NCBI RefSeq assembly: GCF_004365875.1
Contig: NZ_SODF01000001.1
Location: 1,364,001-1,428,000 of the forward strand
Origin: Kribbella kalugense
Lineage (GTDB): Bacteria; Actinomycetota; Actinomycetes; Propionibacteriales; Kribbellaceae
Length of the DNA stretch: 64,000 bases
Reading direction: 5' to 3'
Part shown: in pieces, positions 44,232 through 52,515 of the stretch
Layout of the letters: each line of letters starts with the position of its first letter
Numbering within the stretch: the stretch's first letter is position 1
The notes under the pieces: generated by a model
The model's input: the letters and a program-made list of their open reading frames with translations, nothing else
Told to the model about the DNA's origin: nothing
The model's database searches: none
Made by a program: the position numbers and the translations under genes

Positions 44232-45079
44232 CAAAGCGACCGATCTTCGTATTCGTCCACGGCACCCACTCGTCCGGCGCCTCGTGGCTCGACCTCGTCA
44301 ACGAACTCACCCTGCGCGGGCACCGCGCCGTCGCCGTCGACCTGCCCGGCCACGGCGCTAGGGGCTTCTTCCCGCACGCCTACCAGGCTCCCCAGGACGT
44401 CCGCGGACTCGCCACCGAGCCGTCGCCGCTCGCTGACCTCACCCTCGACGACTACGTCGACCACGTGATCCGCGTCGTACGCCGTGCGCACCAGCTCGGA
44501 CCGGTGATCCTTGTCGGCGCTAGCCAGGGCGGTGTGACGGTCAGCCGTGTCGGCAACGCAGTACCCGAGCTACTCGAGCGCGTCGTCTACACGTCGGCGT
44601 ACTGCTGCGTCGACCTGCCGAGCATGGCGGAGTACTTCGCTACACCGGAGAACAGCGAGAGTCTCGTCGATCAGGTCACCAAAGCACTCGCCGGCGACCC
44701 GGCGACCCTCGGCGTCGCCCGCGTGAACTGGCGGACAGCCGACCTGGACCTGATCGCCGGCATCAAGCAATGCCTGGCCGACGACTTCACCGACGAGGCG
44801 ATGCACAACCTGCTGAACCACTTCCAGCCGGACGAGCCCATCGCCATCCCCGCCTCCGACGCTCGCGGCCATGCTGACACGTGGGGCCGCATCCCCCGCA
44901 CGTACATCCGCTTCACGGAGGACCGCCTCATTCCACCCGCACTTCAAGACCGCTTCATCGCCGAGGCCGACCGCCTGACTCCCGACAACCCCACCGACGT
45001 CCACAACGTCCCGGCGCCCCACGCCGGCCCCATGTCCCGCCCCGAGCTCGTCCAAATCTTCGAAACCCTCGGCGCGTGA
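44228..45079 (+). CDS. Alpha/beta hydrolase
   Basis: Hydrolase of 283 residues. The oxyanion strand FVFVHGTHSSGASW, the nucleophile elbow GASQGG with Ser near residue 100, and C-terminal FTEDRLIPPALQ and HNVPAPHAGPMS (Asp and His) complete a typical triad. It is related to esterase/methyl-esterase type enzymes. Co-transcribed with the GNAT gene. Confidence 0.9.
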   Translation: MTKRPIFVFVHGTHSSGASWLDLVNELTLRGHRAVAVDLPGHGARGFFPHAYQAPQDVRGLATEPSPLADLTLDDYVDHVIRVVRRAHQLGPVILVGASQGGVTVSRVGNAVPELLERVVYTSAYCCVDLPSMAEYFATPENSESLVDQVTKALAGDPATLGVARVNWRTADLDLIAGIKQCLADDFTDEAMHNLLNHFQPDEPIAIPASDARGHADTWGRIPRTYIRFTEDRLIPPALQDRFIAEADRLTPDNPTDVHNVPAPHAGPMSRPELVQIFETLGA

Positions 45080-45979
45080 TCAGCTGCTGATCTTGAACTT
45101 CGGTGACGTGACCAGCTCGGCCAGTTGGTGGGTGGTGAAGACCGGTTGTGTGAGTGGCGATCGGGCCGGGTTGTCGGTCTTCTTGGCCTGCGCGAGGTAC
45201 ACGACGGTGCCGTCGCCGTACCGGTAGGCGGCCCACTGGTCGTAGCTGCCACGCCCGCTGTCGGTGACCACTCCGACCTTCTTACCGCCGACGTTCATGA
45301 TGGTGCAGCTACCGGTCCCACCCCAGAACTGCTTCGCCAGCTTGCACAGGTCCGTCGCCGGCTTCCCGTCGGGTGTGGTCGACTCCACCAGCAACTGGCC
45401 GACCCGGTCGTCCTTCTGCACCGGGATGATGGCCTGGTACTCCCAATAGTCCTGCTCACCGTCATTGGACGCGTACTGGCTCTGCGGCCATCTCATCGCG
45501 CGACCGTCCGGGTACTTCAGATCCGGCGTACTGGACCCGGGCGGCACTGACGAGCTCAGGTCGTTCATCAGCGTCACGGCCCGAACGGCGCGAGGACCCG
45601 CGGTCGCTGTGCGATCCACCTGGCCCTCCGGCCACGGGTCACCAGACTTACGCGTGGTCGGCGTCGTCGTCGGGGGCACGGTGGAGACCGGCTTCGAAAC
45701 TGAGGGCGTTGCCCCCGACGGCGTAGCCACTGGCTGCGTCGTGCCGCCGCCGTTCGCCACCAGCTGGTCGGCCGGCCCACCGGTGAAGTTCGCGACCAGT
45801 GCGGGACCGGCCCCGACGCCAACCGTCAGCGTGACGACGGCGACCCCGCCCCACGCCACCCTGCGCCGCTTGCGCACCCGGCGGGCCTGCTCGAGAGCGC
45901 GCGCGGGATCCATCGACGCCGGTGGACTGCTGCGCACTATGACGTCGTGGAATGCCTCGTTGAGATCCTCTTCGTTCAT
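45080..45979 (-). CDS. Membrane protein downstream of the SigE-family sigma factor (putative anti-sigma partner)
   Basis: Protein of 299 residues with a basic cytoplasmic N-terminus (RALEQARRVRKRRR), one membrane segment (about 40-60) and an extracytoplasmic domain of about 220 residues. A Thr/Pro/Ser-rich linker (about 75-115) precedes the domain, which has two Cys (DLCKLAKQFWGGTGSC). No zinc-binding anti-sigma domain is visible. The 4-bp overlap with the sigma gene suggests a functional link. No family recognised beyond that. Confidence 0.75.
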   Translation of the reverse strand: MNEEDLNEAFHDVIVRSSPPASMDPARALEQARRVRKRRRVAWGGVAVVTLTVGVGAGPALVANFTGGPADQLVANGGGTTQPVATPSGATPSVSKPVSTVPPTTTPTTRKSGDPWPEGQVDRTATAGPRAVRAVTLMNDLSSSVPPGSSTPDLKYPDGRAMRWPQSQYASNDGEQDYWEYQAIIPVQKDDRVGQLLVESTTPDGKPATDLCKLAKQFWGGTGSCTIMNVGGKKVGVVTDSGRGSYDQWAAYRYGDGTVVYLAQAKKTDNPARSPLTQPVFTTHQLAELVTSPKFKISS

Positions 45980-46470
45980 CGAACCTTCTCCTCTTCCAGC
46001 AGACCCCGTAGCGTCGCCAGCCCGCGCGCGGCCTGACTCTTGACATTTCCGGTCGAGCAGTCGAGCAGCGCGGCGGTCTGCTCGACGGACTGGTCCTCCC
46101 AGTACCGCAGTACCAGCACGGCGCGTTGCCTCGGCGGCACCTGCACGAGCGCCTCCAGCAACACCAGCCGATCGTCGGCGAGGTCAGGCGACCGCGCCGG
46201 CGGGTCGGTCTCCGGGGACCCGACCGACTCGTGCCGGAACCACCCCCGGCGCCGCTCGGACAGGAACGTACGGACGAGCGTCTGCCTGGTGTAGTTGTCC
46301 ATCGCCTCGTGCCGGTGGATCCGGCGCCACGCCAGGTAGATCTTCGTGAACGTCTGCTGTACCAGGTCTTCCGCGCGATGCCAGTCGCCACAGAGCAGGT
46401 ATGCCGTGCCGCGCATGGCGTCGGAACGTGCCGCGAAATAGGCCTCGAACGCGGCGTCCCGATCACTCAT
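45976..46470 (-). CDS. SigE family ECF RNA polymerase sigma factor
   Basis: ECF sigma factor of 164 residues. Region 2 (FEAYFAARSDAMRGTAYLLCGDWHRAEDLVQQTFTKIYLAWRRI) and region 4 (LVQVPPRQRAVLVLRYWEDQSVEQTAALLDCSTGNVKSQAARGLATL) are complete; there is no C-terminal extension. ATG 46470 was chosen because GGGAGA lies 5-6 bp before it; ATG 46482 is possible. Overlaps the downstream membrane protein. Confidence 0.9.
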   Translation of the reverse strand: MSDRDAAFEAYFAARSDAMRGTAYLLCGDWHRAEDLVQQTFTKIYLAWRRIHRHEAMDNYTRQTLVRTFLSERRRGWFRHESVGSPETDPPARSPDLADDRLVLLEALVQVPPRQRAVLVLRYWEDQSVEQTAALLDCSTGNVKSQAARGLATLRGLLEEEKVR

Positions 46471-46545
46471 GTGTTCTCCCATCCTCGATACCGGGTTAGA
46501 CACGCCTACGAGACCGAAGTTGGTTGCATCTGATAGACACCAGGG

Positions 46546-47868
46546 ATGAGACTCCGCCCCAGCTCATTCCATCGTTCCCTGCTCGTCGGCGCCCTGGCGC
46601 TGACTGCCGTCCTGTCCGGCGCTCCGGTAGCCCAGGCATTGCCCGACGCTGCACCAGCGCTTCGCGGCGGTCCGGTAACCGGGTGCCTCGATCATTCGAT
46701 CGTCGGCACCGTCGAGGAACAGCGGCTCAACAGAGGCGTGGCCGACGGACCGTCGGTTCCGGCCGAGATCCTCCGGCGGTCCGGCTTCGACCGGCAGGTG
46801 GAGCTGTTCGCCCAGCTCCTGTGCCGGGTCCCCAACCGCCAGGCCGCAGCAGCCCTCGTACAGACGCAGGGCGAGACCCTCTGGCGTACGGCGACGTACC
46901 GGGCACAGCATCCCGTGCACGGTACCGACGCACTGCCCGCGACCGACGACCGCGGTCTGTACTGGGCGCGGATCTCGATGGCGCTGGCGTTGCGCCAGTG
47001 GCAACCACGCTTCGGCCTCGGTACGACGGAACGCGCCGGGCTGATCCGGTCGTTCGAGTACGCGTCCCGGGGTATCACGAGCACACGCTTCACACCCGGC
47101 GTCCGCAAGATCCTCGTCACCGGCTTCGACCCGTTCACCCTCGACGCGGACATTCGCATCGGCAACCCGTCCGGGGCGAACGCGCTCACGCTCGACGGTC
47201 AGCGCTGGACGGTGAACGGCAAGACGTACGAGATCCAGACCGTGGTCTTCCCGGTCCGGTACACCGACTTCGACGAGAACATGGTCGAGAACGCGCTCGC
47301 ACCGCATTACCGGCCGGGACCCCAGCACGCGGACCTCGTGATGACCTCCAGTCAGGGCCGCGTCGGCATCTTCGACCTCGAGGTCTTCAACGGCCGGCGT
47401 CGTTCGGTCAGCTCGATCGGCGACAACAACAACCTCTGGGGCGGCGGCACGATCAACGCCCCGGTCGTCTCCCCCAGCATGCCGGCCGGCCCCGAGTTCA
47501 TCACCTCAAGCCTCCCGCTGGCCCGCATGTCACACGCCGACGTCGCCCCGTTCAGGACCCGTGTCAACACGTCAGTCCTGGAGATCCCAGCCGGCCAGAC
47601 CGAACCAGTCCGCCAGGCCGATGGCCCGACCCCCGGCTCGATCGCCTCGGAAGGCACCGGCGGCGGCTACCTCTCCAACGAGGTTGCCTACCGCAACACC
47701 CTCCAACGCGACCTCCTCGACCCCTCCATGCCCGCCGGCCACCTCCACGTCCCCGTCCTCACCTTCGACCCAACCAACAAGACCAACCTCACCGACCCAA
47801 CCTACGAAGCCAACCGCCAAGCCATAGTCAACGGCGCCCACGCAGTCCTCCGCGCAGCACTCGGCTAG
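46546..47868 (+). CDS. Secreted peptidase C15-like protein with Ser in place of the active-site Cys
   Basis: Exported protein of 440 residues (signal RSLLVGALALTAVLSG, cleavage near AQALP). After a 180-residue N-terminal region of unknown fold comes a domain like pyroglutamyl peptidase I (KILVTGFDPFTLD, NPSGANALTLDG, VFPVRYTDF). The Glu of the C15 triad aligns with Glu279 (DLEVFN) and the His with His401 (LHVPV). The nucleophile position is Ser377 (GGGYLSNEVAYR), where Pcp has Cys; Ser-His spacing of 24 is the same as Cys-His in Pcp. Activity is uncertain. An IR terminator follows. Confidence 0.8.
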   Translation: MRLRPSSFHRSLLVGALALTAVLSGAPVAQALPDAAPALRGGPVTGCLDHSIVGTVEEQRLNRGVADGPSVPAEILRRSGFDRQVELFAQLLCRVPNRQAAAALVQTQGETLWRTATYRAQHPVHGTDALPATDDRGLYWARISMALALRQWQPRFGLGTTERAGLIRSFEYASRGITSTRFTPGVRKILVTGFDPFTLDADIRIGNPSGANALTLDGQRWTVNGKTYEIQTVVFPVRYTDFDENMVENALAPHYRPGPQHADLVMTSSQGRVGIFDLEVFNGRRRSVSSIGDNNNLWGGGTINAPVVSPSMPAGPEFITSSLPLARMSHADVAPFRTRVNTSVLEIPAGQTEPVRQADGPTPGSIASEGTGGGYLSNEVAYRNTLQRDLLDPSMPAGHLHVPVLTFDPTNKTNLTDPTYEANRQAIVNGAHAVLRAALG

Positions 47869-47916
47869 GACAGAAAACTGATCACAGTCCTTCGGCGCAT
47901 GATCAGTATTCTGTCC
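47868..47916. terminator. Bidirectional inverted-repeat terminator
   Basis: 17-bp arms at 47868-47884 and 47900-47916 (GGACAGAA and TGATCA blocks) pair with one mismatch around a 15-base loop. The element fills the gap between the stops of two convergent genes. AT content rises at the arms, and runs of A/T near the stem base on both sides fit termination in both directions. Confidence 0.75.
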
Positions 47917-47917
47917 A

Positions 47918-49213
47918 TCAGATCGTGAGTACGTCGGCCGTTCGGACTGGGAGGCCGGTTTCGAAGGAGCGGTTTGCTGCTAGGCCGGTTACCAGGGCTA
48001 GGGCTGCTTGGCGGGCGTCGGCGATGTCGGCTCCTTCGGTGGGCTCGCCGTCCAGTAGGGCTGCCAGGACGCGGGCGTCGGCGCCTCCGTGGCCGGTGTG
48101 GTCGTGGGGGACGGTCTTGTCGATCGGCGGTTCCCACAGGGGGCGCAGGGTGATTGTTGTGCGGCCGGCGGTTGGCGCGGCGAGGTCGCCGTGGACCCAG
48201 CCTTTGGCGGATTCGACCCGGCGATTCGGTGGGGTAAATGTCGACTCTTCGACATTCAGCTCCAGTCGGCCGCGGGATCCGTTGAACATCACCCGGTAGC
48301 CCTCGGACGGTGAGTACGCGGTCAGGTGGTACGTCATCGTCGCGCCGGTGTTGTAGGACACCAGCACGGCCATGTCGTCCTCGATCGTCACCCCTGGCGC
48401 GAAGACGTTGCGATCGCGGTAGTACCCATCCTCGGCCTCTGCGTCCAGATACAGCTCGCTCAACGTCGCGTTGTCGGCCAGGTGCAACGCGAACGGATCG
48501 TCCAGGGCCTCCGCGGCTCCGTGCACTCGGGCGTACGGACGTGCGTAGCCGTGCCGCTGACCAGGCCCGTAGAACGCCAACTGCCCTTGTGCGTAGACGA
48601 TCCGCGGCTCCGCGCCCAGCCACCAGTTCACCAGATCGAAGTGGTGACTGGCCTTGTGGACCATCAGTCCCCCGGAGTTCGCCTTGTCGCGATGCCAGCG
48701 CCGGAAGTAGTCCGCGCCATGCGACACGTCGAGCATCCACTCGAAGTGCACGGAGTGGATGTCCCCGATCGCGCCCTCGGCCAGCAACGAACGCACCCGG
48801 CGATGCACCGGGTTGAACCGATAGTTGTAGGCCACCGACAGCGACCCGCCGGTCTCCCGCACTGCGGCCAGGATGCTCGTGGCCTTGGCCGCGTCCGTGG
48901 TCATCGGCTTCTCGCTGATCACTCGTACGCCGGCCCGCAGCGCCGCCTCGATGTAGCGGTTGTGGGTCGCATCCACGCTGGTGACGATCAGCAGTTGGAT
49001 CCGCTCAACCCGAAGCATCTCGTCGAATCGGGCGGGCGGCCACTGATGCGCCGTACGACGGCCGGCCGCGAGCAGCATGCGGTTGTGGAAGGCCATTCGG
49101 ACCGAGTTCGGGTCGCACAGCGCCACGACGTCGTACCTGTCCCGCTTGGCGAGGCCTTCGGTGAAGAGTTGAGCGCGGTTCCCGGTTCCGACGATTGCCG
49201 TCCGCACAGGCAT
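47918..49213 (-). CDS. Gfo/Idh/MocA family oxidoreductase
   Basis: NAD(P)-dependent sugar dehydrogenase-like protein of 431 residues. The N-terminal Rossmann motif is VGTGNRAQLF, then RVISEKPMT with the conserved Lys-Pro, and the alpha/beta domain has HFDLVNWWLG. It likely oxidises a sugar or sugar acid from the polysaccharide imported by the transporter upstream. The ATG at 49213 has AGGAGG just before it. Last gene of the leftward sugar operon. Confidence 0.9.
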   Translation of the reverse strand: MPVRTAIVGTGNRAQLFTEGLAKRDRYDVVALCDPNSVRMAFHNRMLLAAGRRTAHQWPPARFDEMLRVERIQLLIVTSVDATHNRYIEAALRAGVRVISEKPMTTDAAKATSILAAVRETGGSLSVAYNYRFNPVHRRVRSLLAEGAIGDIHSVHFEWMLDVSHGADYFRRWHRDKANSGGLMVHKASHHFDLVNWWLGAEPRIVYAQGQLAFYGPGQRHGYARPYARVHGAAEALDDPFALHLADNATLSELYLDAEAEDGYYRDRNVFAPGVTIEDDMAVLVSYNTGATMTYHLTAYSPSEGYRVMFNGSRGRLELNVEESTFTPPNRRVESAKGWVHGDLAAPTAGRTTITLRPLWEPPIDKTVPHDHTGHGGADARVLAALLDGEPTEGADIADARQAALALVTGLAANRSFETGLPVRTADVLTI

Positions 49214-49223
49214 GGAGTACCTC

Positions 49224-50054
49224 CTATTGCTTGACCGCACCGGCCAGACCGTTGACGAAGAAGCGCTGCAGGAGCACGAAGAGCAGGATGATCGGGGCGA
49301 GCGTGATGACCGTGCCGGCGCACAGCAGCGTCCACTCGGTCGAGTTCTCGCCGATGAATGCGTACATGCCGATCGCGAGCGTCCGCAGCTCTGGCCGGCC
49401 GAGCGTGAACACCAACGGGATGAAGAAGCTGTTCCACGCGCTGATCGCGGTGAACAGGCCGACCGTGGCCAGCATCGGACCGGACAGCGGCAGCATGATC
49501 CGGGCGAACGTCTGGTGGAAGTTCGCGCCGTCCACCTGGGCCGCGTCCTCGAGCTCTTTGTCGATCGCCATGAAGTAGCCCATGAACAGGAACGTCCCGA
49601 AGACCACGCCGCCCGAGGCCTGCACGATGATCACGGACCACAGGCTGTTCAGCAGATGCAGCCGCTGCATCAGGTCGAACACCGGAATGATCGTGTAGCC
49701 GTGCGGCAGGAACAACGTCGCCGACACCAACCCGAGGCAGAAGCCGCGGCCTGGGAAGCGTGTGCGGGCAAGTACGTATCCCGCGCAGGACGTGACTACT
49801 AAAGTGATCACTACCGTGCCTACGGTGATCAGTATTGTGTTCATGAAGTACCGGCCGAACGAGGCCTCCTGCCAGGCGTTGAGGTAGTTCGCCCAGAGGA
49901 AGTGCGACGGCATTGGATTCAGCCCGTCGGTGAAGAAGTCGTCGTCACTCTTCAGCGACGACCCGAGCGCCCAGAACAACGGGTACAGCCAGGCCAATCC
50001 GCTGACCAGCAACGCCATATGCGTCATCACTGTCACTACCCGCCGCCGGGTCAT
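49224..50054 (-). CDS. Sugar ABC transporter permease, MalG type
   Basis: Permease of 276 residues with six membrane segments and the EAA loop region DAAQVDGANFHQTFARIMLPLSGP. It pairs with the MalF-type permease just upstream (1-bp overlap) and the binding protein at 51034. No ATPase is in the operon, so it probably shares a MsiK-type ATPase encoded elsewhere, as is usual in actinobacteria. Confidence 0.93.
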   Translation of the reverse strand: MTRRRVVTVMTHMALLVSGLAWLYPLFWALGSSLKSDDDFFTDGLNPMPSHFLWANYLNAWQEASFGRYFMNTILITVGTVVITLVVTSCAGYVLARTRFPGRGFCLGLVSATLFLPHGYTIIPVFDLMQRLHLLNSLWSVIIVQASGGVVFGTFLFMGYFMAIDKELEDAAQVDGANFHQTFARIMLPLSGPMLATVGLFTAISAWNSFFIPLVFTLGRPELRTLAIGMYAFIGENSTEWTLLCAGTVITLAPIILLFVLLQRFFVNGLAGAVKQ

Positions 50055-51034
50055 CAGGCACCTCTCCGACGAGCGAGCGAACGCAGTACGATGACTTGGA
50101 CCACGGAGAATCCGATCAGTAGCAGGCCGTAGATGAACGACGCCGCGGACGCCAGACCGATATCCGGCTGGACCGCGTTGGCGTTACTTCCGCCGAACGC
50201 CAGGTGGTAGATGTAGGTGTTCACGACCTCGGTGGCGAAGTACGGACCGCCGCTGGTCAGCACCTGGACCAGGTCGAAGATCTGGAACGTCCCGATCACG
50301 GCCAGGATCACGATCACCACGCCGACCGCACGCAGCATCGGGATCGTGATGTACCAGAAGGTCGCGAACCGGCCGGCGCCGTCAAGCCGCGCGGCCTCGT
50401 AGAGCTCGTCCGGAATGGTCTGCAAACCGGCCAGGAAGTACACCAGGTTGTAGCCGAACGTGTGCCAGATCCCCACCAGGATGATGATCGCCAGCGCGAA
50501 GTGCGGATCCCCCAGCCAGTCGATGTGCTGGTGGACCAGGTGCAGGTTGAGCAGCAGCGTGTTGATCGAGTCGCCGAAATTCGACACCAGCAACTGGATG
50601 ACGACACCGATCACCGCCGCCGATGTCACCACCGGCAGGAAGAACAGCGTCCGGTAGAACGACGCGAACCGCAGCCGCTTGTTGTTCAGCACCAGCGCGA
50701 GCGCCAACGCCAGCACGAGCTGCACCGGTACGACGAAGGCGGCGTACACGAAGGTGTGGCCGAGCGAACGCCAGAAGATGCTGTCGTGGACGATCTGCCG
50801 GAAGTTGGCCAGCCCGACGAACTCCGACGGATCGCCGATCCCGTCCCACTTGTAGAACGTGTAGCCGAGCGAGGCGACGATTGGGTACACGATGAACGCG
50901 AGCAGCAGCACCATCATCGGCGCCAGGTACACGTACGACCACAGGTAGGTCCGGCGCCGCGATCGCCGCCGTCCGGCCGAGCGCGGCGGCTCGGCCGTGA
51001 CGACGTCCTCGCGGACCTGGGTGGTCATCACCAT
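50054..51034 (-). CDS. Sugar ABC transporter permease, MalF type
   Basis: Permease of 326 residues. A basic N-terminus (RSAGRRRSRRRTYLWSY) precedes six membrane segments, and the EAA loop reads LYEAARLDGAGRFATFWYITIPML. Overlaps by 1 bp both the MalG gene downstream and the binding protein upstream, so translation is coupled across the importer. Confidence 0.93.
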   Translation of the reverse strand: MVMTTQVREDVVTAEPPRSAGRRRSRRRTYLWSYVYLAPMMVLLLAFIVYPIVASLGYTFYKWDGIGDPSEFVGLANFRQIVHDSIFWRSLGHTFVYAAFVVPVQLVLALALALVLNNKRLRFASFYRTLFFLPVVTSAAVIGVVIQLLVSNFGDSINTLLLNLHLVHQHIDWLGDPHFALAIIILVGIWHTFGYNLVYFLAGLQTIPDELYEAARLDGAGRFATFWYITIPMLRAVGVVIVILAVIGTFQIFDLVQVLTSGGPYFATEVVNTYIYHLAFGGSNANAVQPDIGLASAASFIYGLLLIGFSVVQVIVLRSLARRRGA

Positions 51035-52497
51035 CAGGCGCCCGGCTTGGTCGTATAGGGCTTGGTGAGCTCCCAGTCCGCGAACGTGAAGTCCTTCGCG
51101 CTCACCCCAGGCGCCTTCTTGATCGCATCCGCCAGCGCCTGGTTCGTCTTACCCTCGAGCTCGGTCAGCGCCCCCTGCGGATCCTTGATCTGACCGGTGT
51201 AGATGCCTGCGAGTACGTCGTTGATGTCCGGCTTCACCGCGGCCAGTTGAACCGCCGACACCTTCGGGTTCCGGATCGCCGGCTGCGGACCGACCACGGC
51301 CGTCCCCGACATCGCGACGTACTGCGCGAACGGTGCGAAGCTCACGCCCTTCGGGTCGTTGTTCTTCGCGTAGACCGACAGGCCCTGGCCCTGCTCGACC
51401 CACCGCTTCCCCGCGTCCGCGCTGTAGAGCCAGTCGAACCACGCCCATGCCTCATCGGTATGCGTCGACTTCGACGAGACCGCTACGAACCGTCCTCCAG
51501 GCGGCCCGTAGAACAGCGCCTTCGGGTCCCCGGCAGGCGAAGGCAGCGTGACCAGGCTGTAGTCGGTGAACTTGTGCTGGCTCCACTCCGGCTGGTTCCA
51601 CACCCCACCGACCGTCATGCCGAACCGGCCGCGCTCGAAGAACGCGCGCGCCTGCTCGTCGGAGATGCTCATCGAGTTCGGGTAGAACCAGTTCTTGTTC
51701 TTCCACTCGAGCAGCAGGTTGACCACGTCGAGGTAGTTCCGGTCGCTGCCGAACGTCCACTGCCCGGTCCGGTAGTCCATACCGTCGATCCCGCCGACCG
51801 CCGCACCACCTGGCGAGCCGGCGCCGCGGACGAACAGATCCAGCCACCAGGCCAAAGTCGTGTTCGTCGAGTTCCCGAAGCCGAACGGCGCGACCTTGCC
51901 ACCACTCTTCGACGCGATCGCCTCCGCGGCGGCAGTCACGTCGTCCCAGGTCTTCGGCAGCTTCGCGCTGCCGTCTTCGTTGGTCAGACCGGCGTCCTTG
52001 AACACACCGTGGTGGACGTAGAGCTGCAGCGACGGTGCCAGCGCGGCAAACGGCGCGGTGTAGACCTTGCCGCCGAAGACATCCACTCCTTCAACGAAGC
52101 TGTTCGAGGGGAAGCGGGACTGCCACGACTTGGTCGCCCACTTGTCCACCGGCAGCAGCCAGTCCTGCGACACCTGCTGGCTGAGCTGCGGGCTCTTCGG
52201 CACCATCAGGATGTCCGGCGGGTTGTTGCTCCGGTACGCGAGCGACACCAGGTCGGCGTACTTGTCGCTGACCTGCGTGGTCTTCTTCACGATGACGTCG
52301 GGGTGGGCTTGCTGGAACAGCTTGATCTCGTTGTCGACCCAGCCGGCCTGGCTCGCGTACCAGTCCCAGTAGGTGATGGTGGTCTTGGCCTTCGACCCCT
52401 CGGCGTCGTTGCCCGAGGAGCAGCCCGCGAGTGCGCCCGCGCCGGCCAGAGCGGCCGCACCGCGAAGCAGTGACCGCCGTGAGATGGGTGATGACAT
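51034..52497 (-). CDS. Sugar-binding lipoprotein of ABC importer (Tat-exported)
   Basis: Solute-binding protein (family 1) of 487 residues. The signal holds a twin-arginine motif (SRRSLLRG) and the lipobox LAGC with Cys26, so it is probably exported folded by Tat and then lipidated. It lies directly after the GH10 xylanase gene and before two permeases, so xylo-oligosaccharides are the likely ligand (inference from neighbours). Confidence 0.93.
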   Translation of the reverse strand: MSSPISRRSLLRGAAALAGAGALAGCSSGNDAEGSKAKTTITYWDWYASQAGWVDNEIKLFQQAHPDVIVKKTTQVSDKYADLVSLAYRSNNPPDILMVPKSPQLSQQVSQDWLLPVDKWATKSWQSRFPSNSFVEGVDVFGGKVYTAPFAALAPSLQLYVHHGVFKDAGLTNEDGSAKLPKTWDDVTAAAEAIASKSGGKVAPFGFGNSTNTTLAWWLDLFVRGAGSPGGAAVGGIDGMDYRTGQWTFGSDRNYLDVVNLLLEWKNKNWFYPNSMSISDEQARAFFERGRFGMTVGGVWNQPEWSQHKFTDYSLVTLPSPAGDPKALFYGPPGGRFVAVSSKSTHTDEAWAWFDWLYSADAGKRWVEQGQGLSVYAKNNDPKGVSFAPFAQYVAMSGTAVVGPQPAIRNPKVSAVQLAAVKPDINDVLAGIYTGQIKDPQGALTELEGKTNQALADAIKKAPGVSAKDFTFADWELTKPYTTKPGA

Positions 52498-52515
52498 GAG
52501 AGTTCCTCCAGTGAC

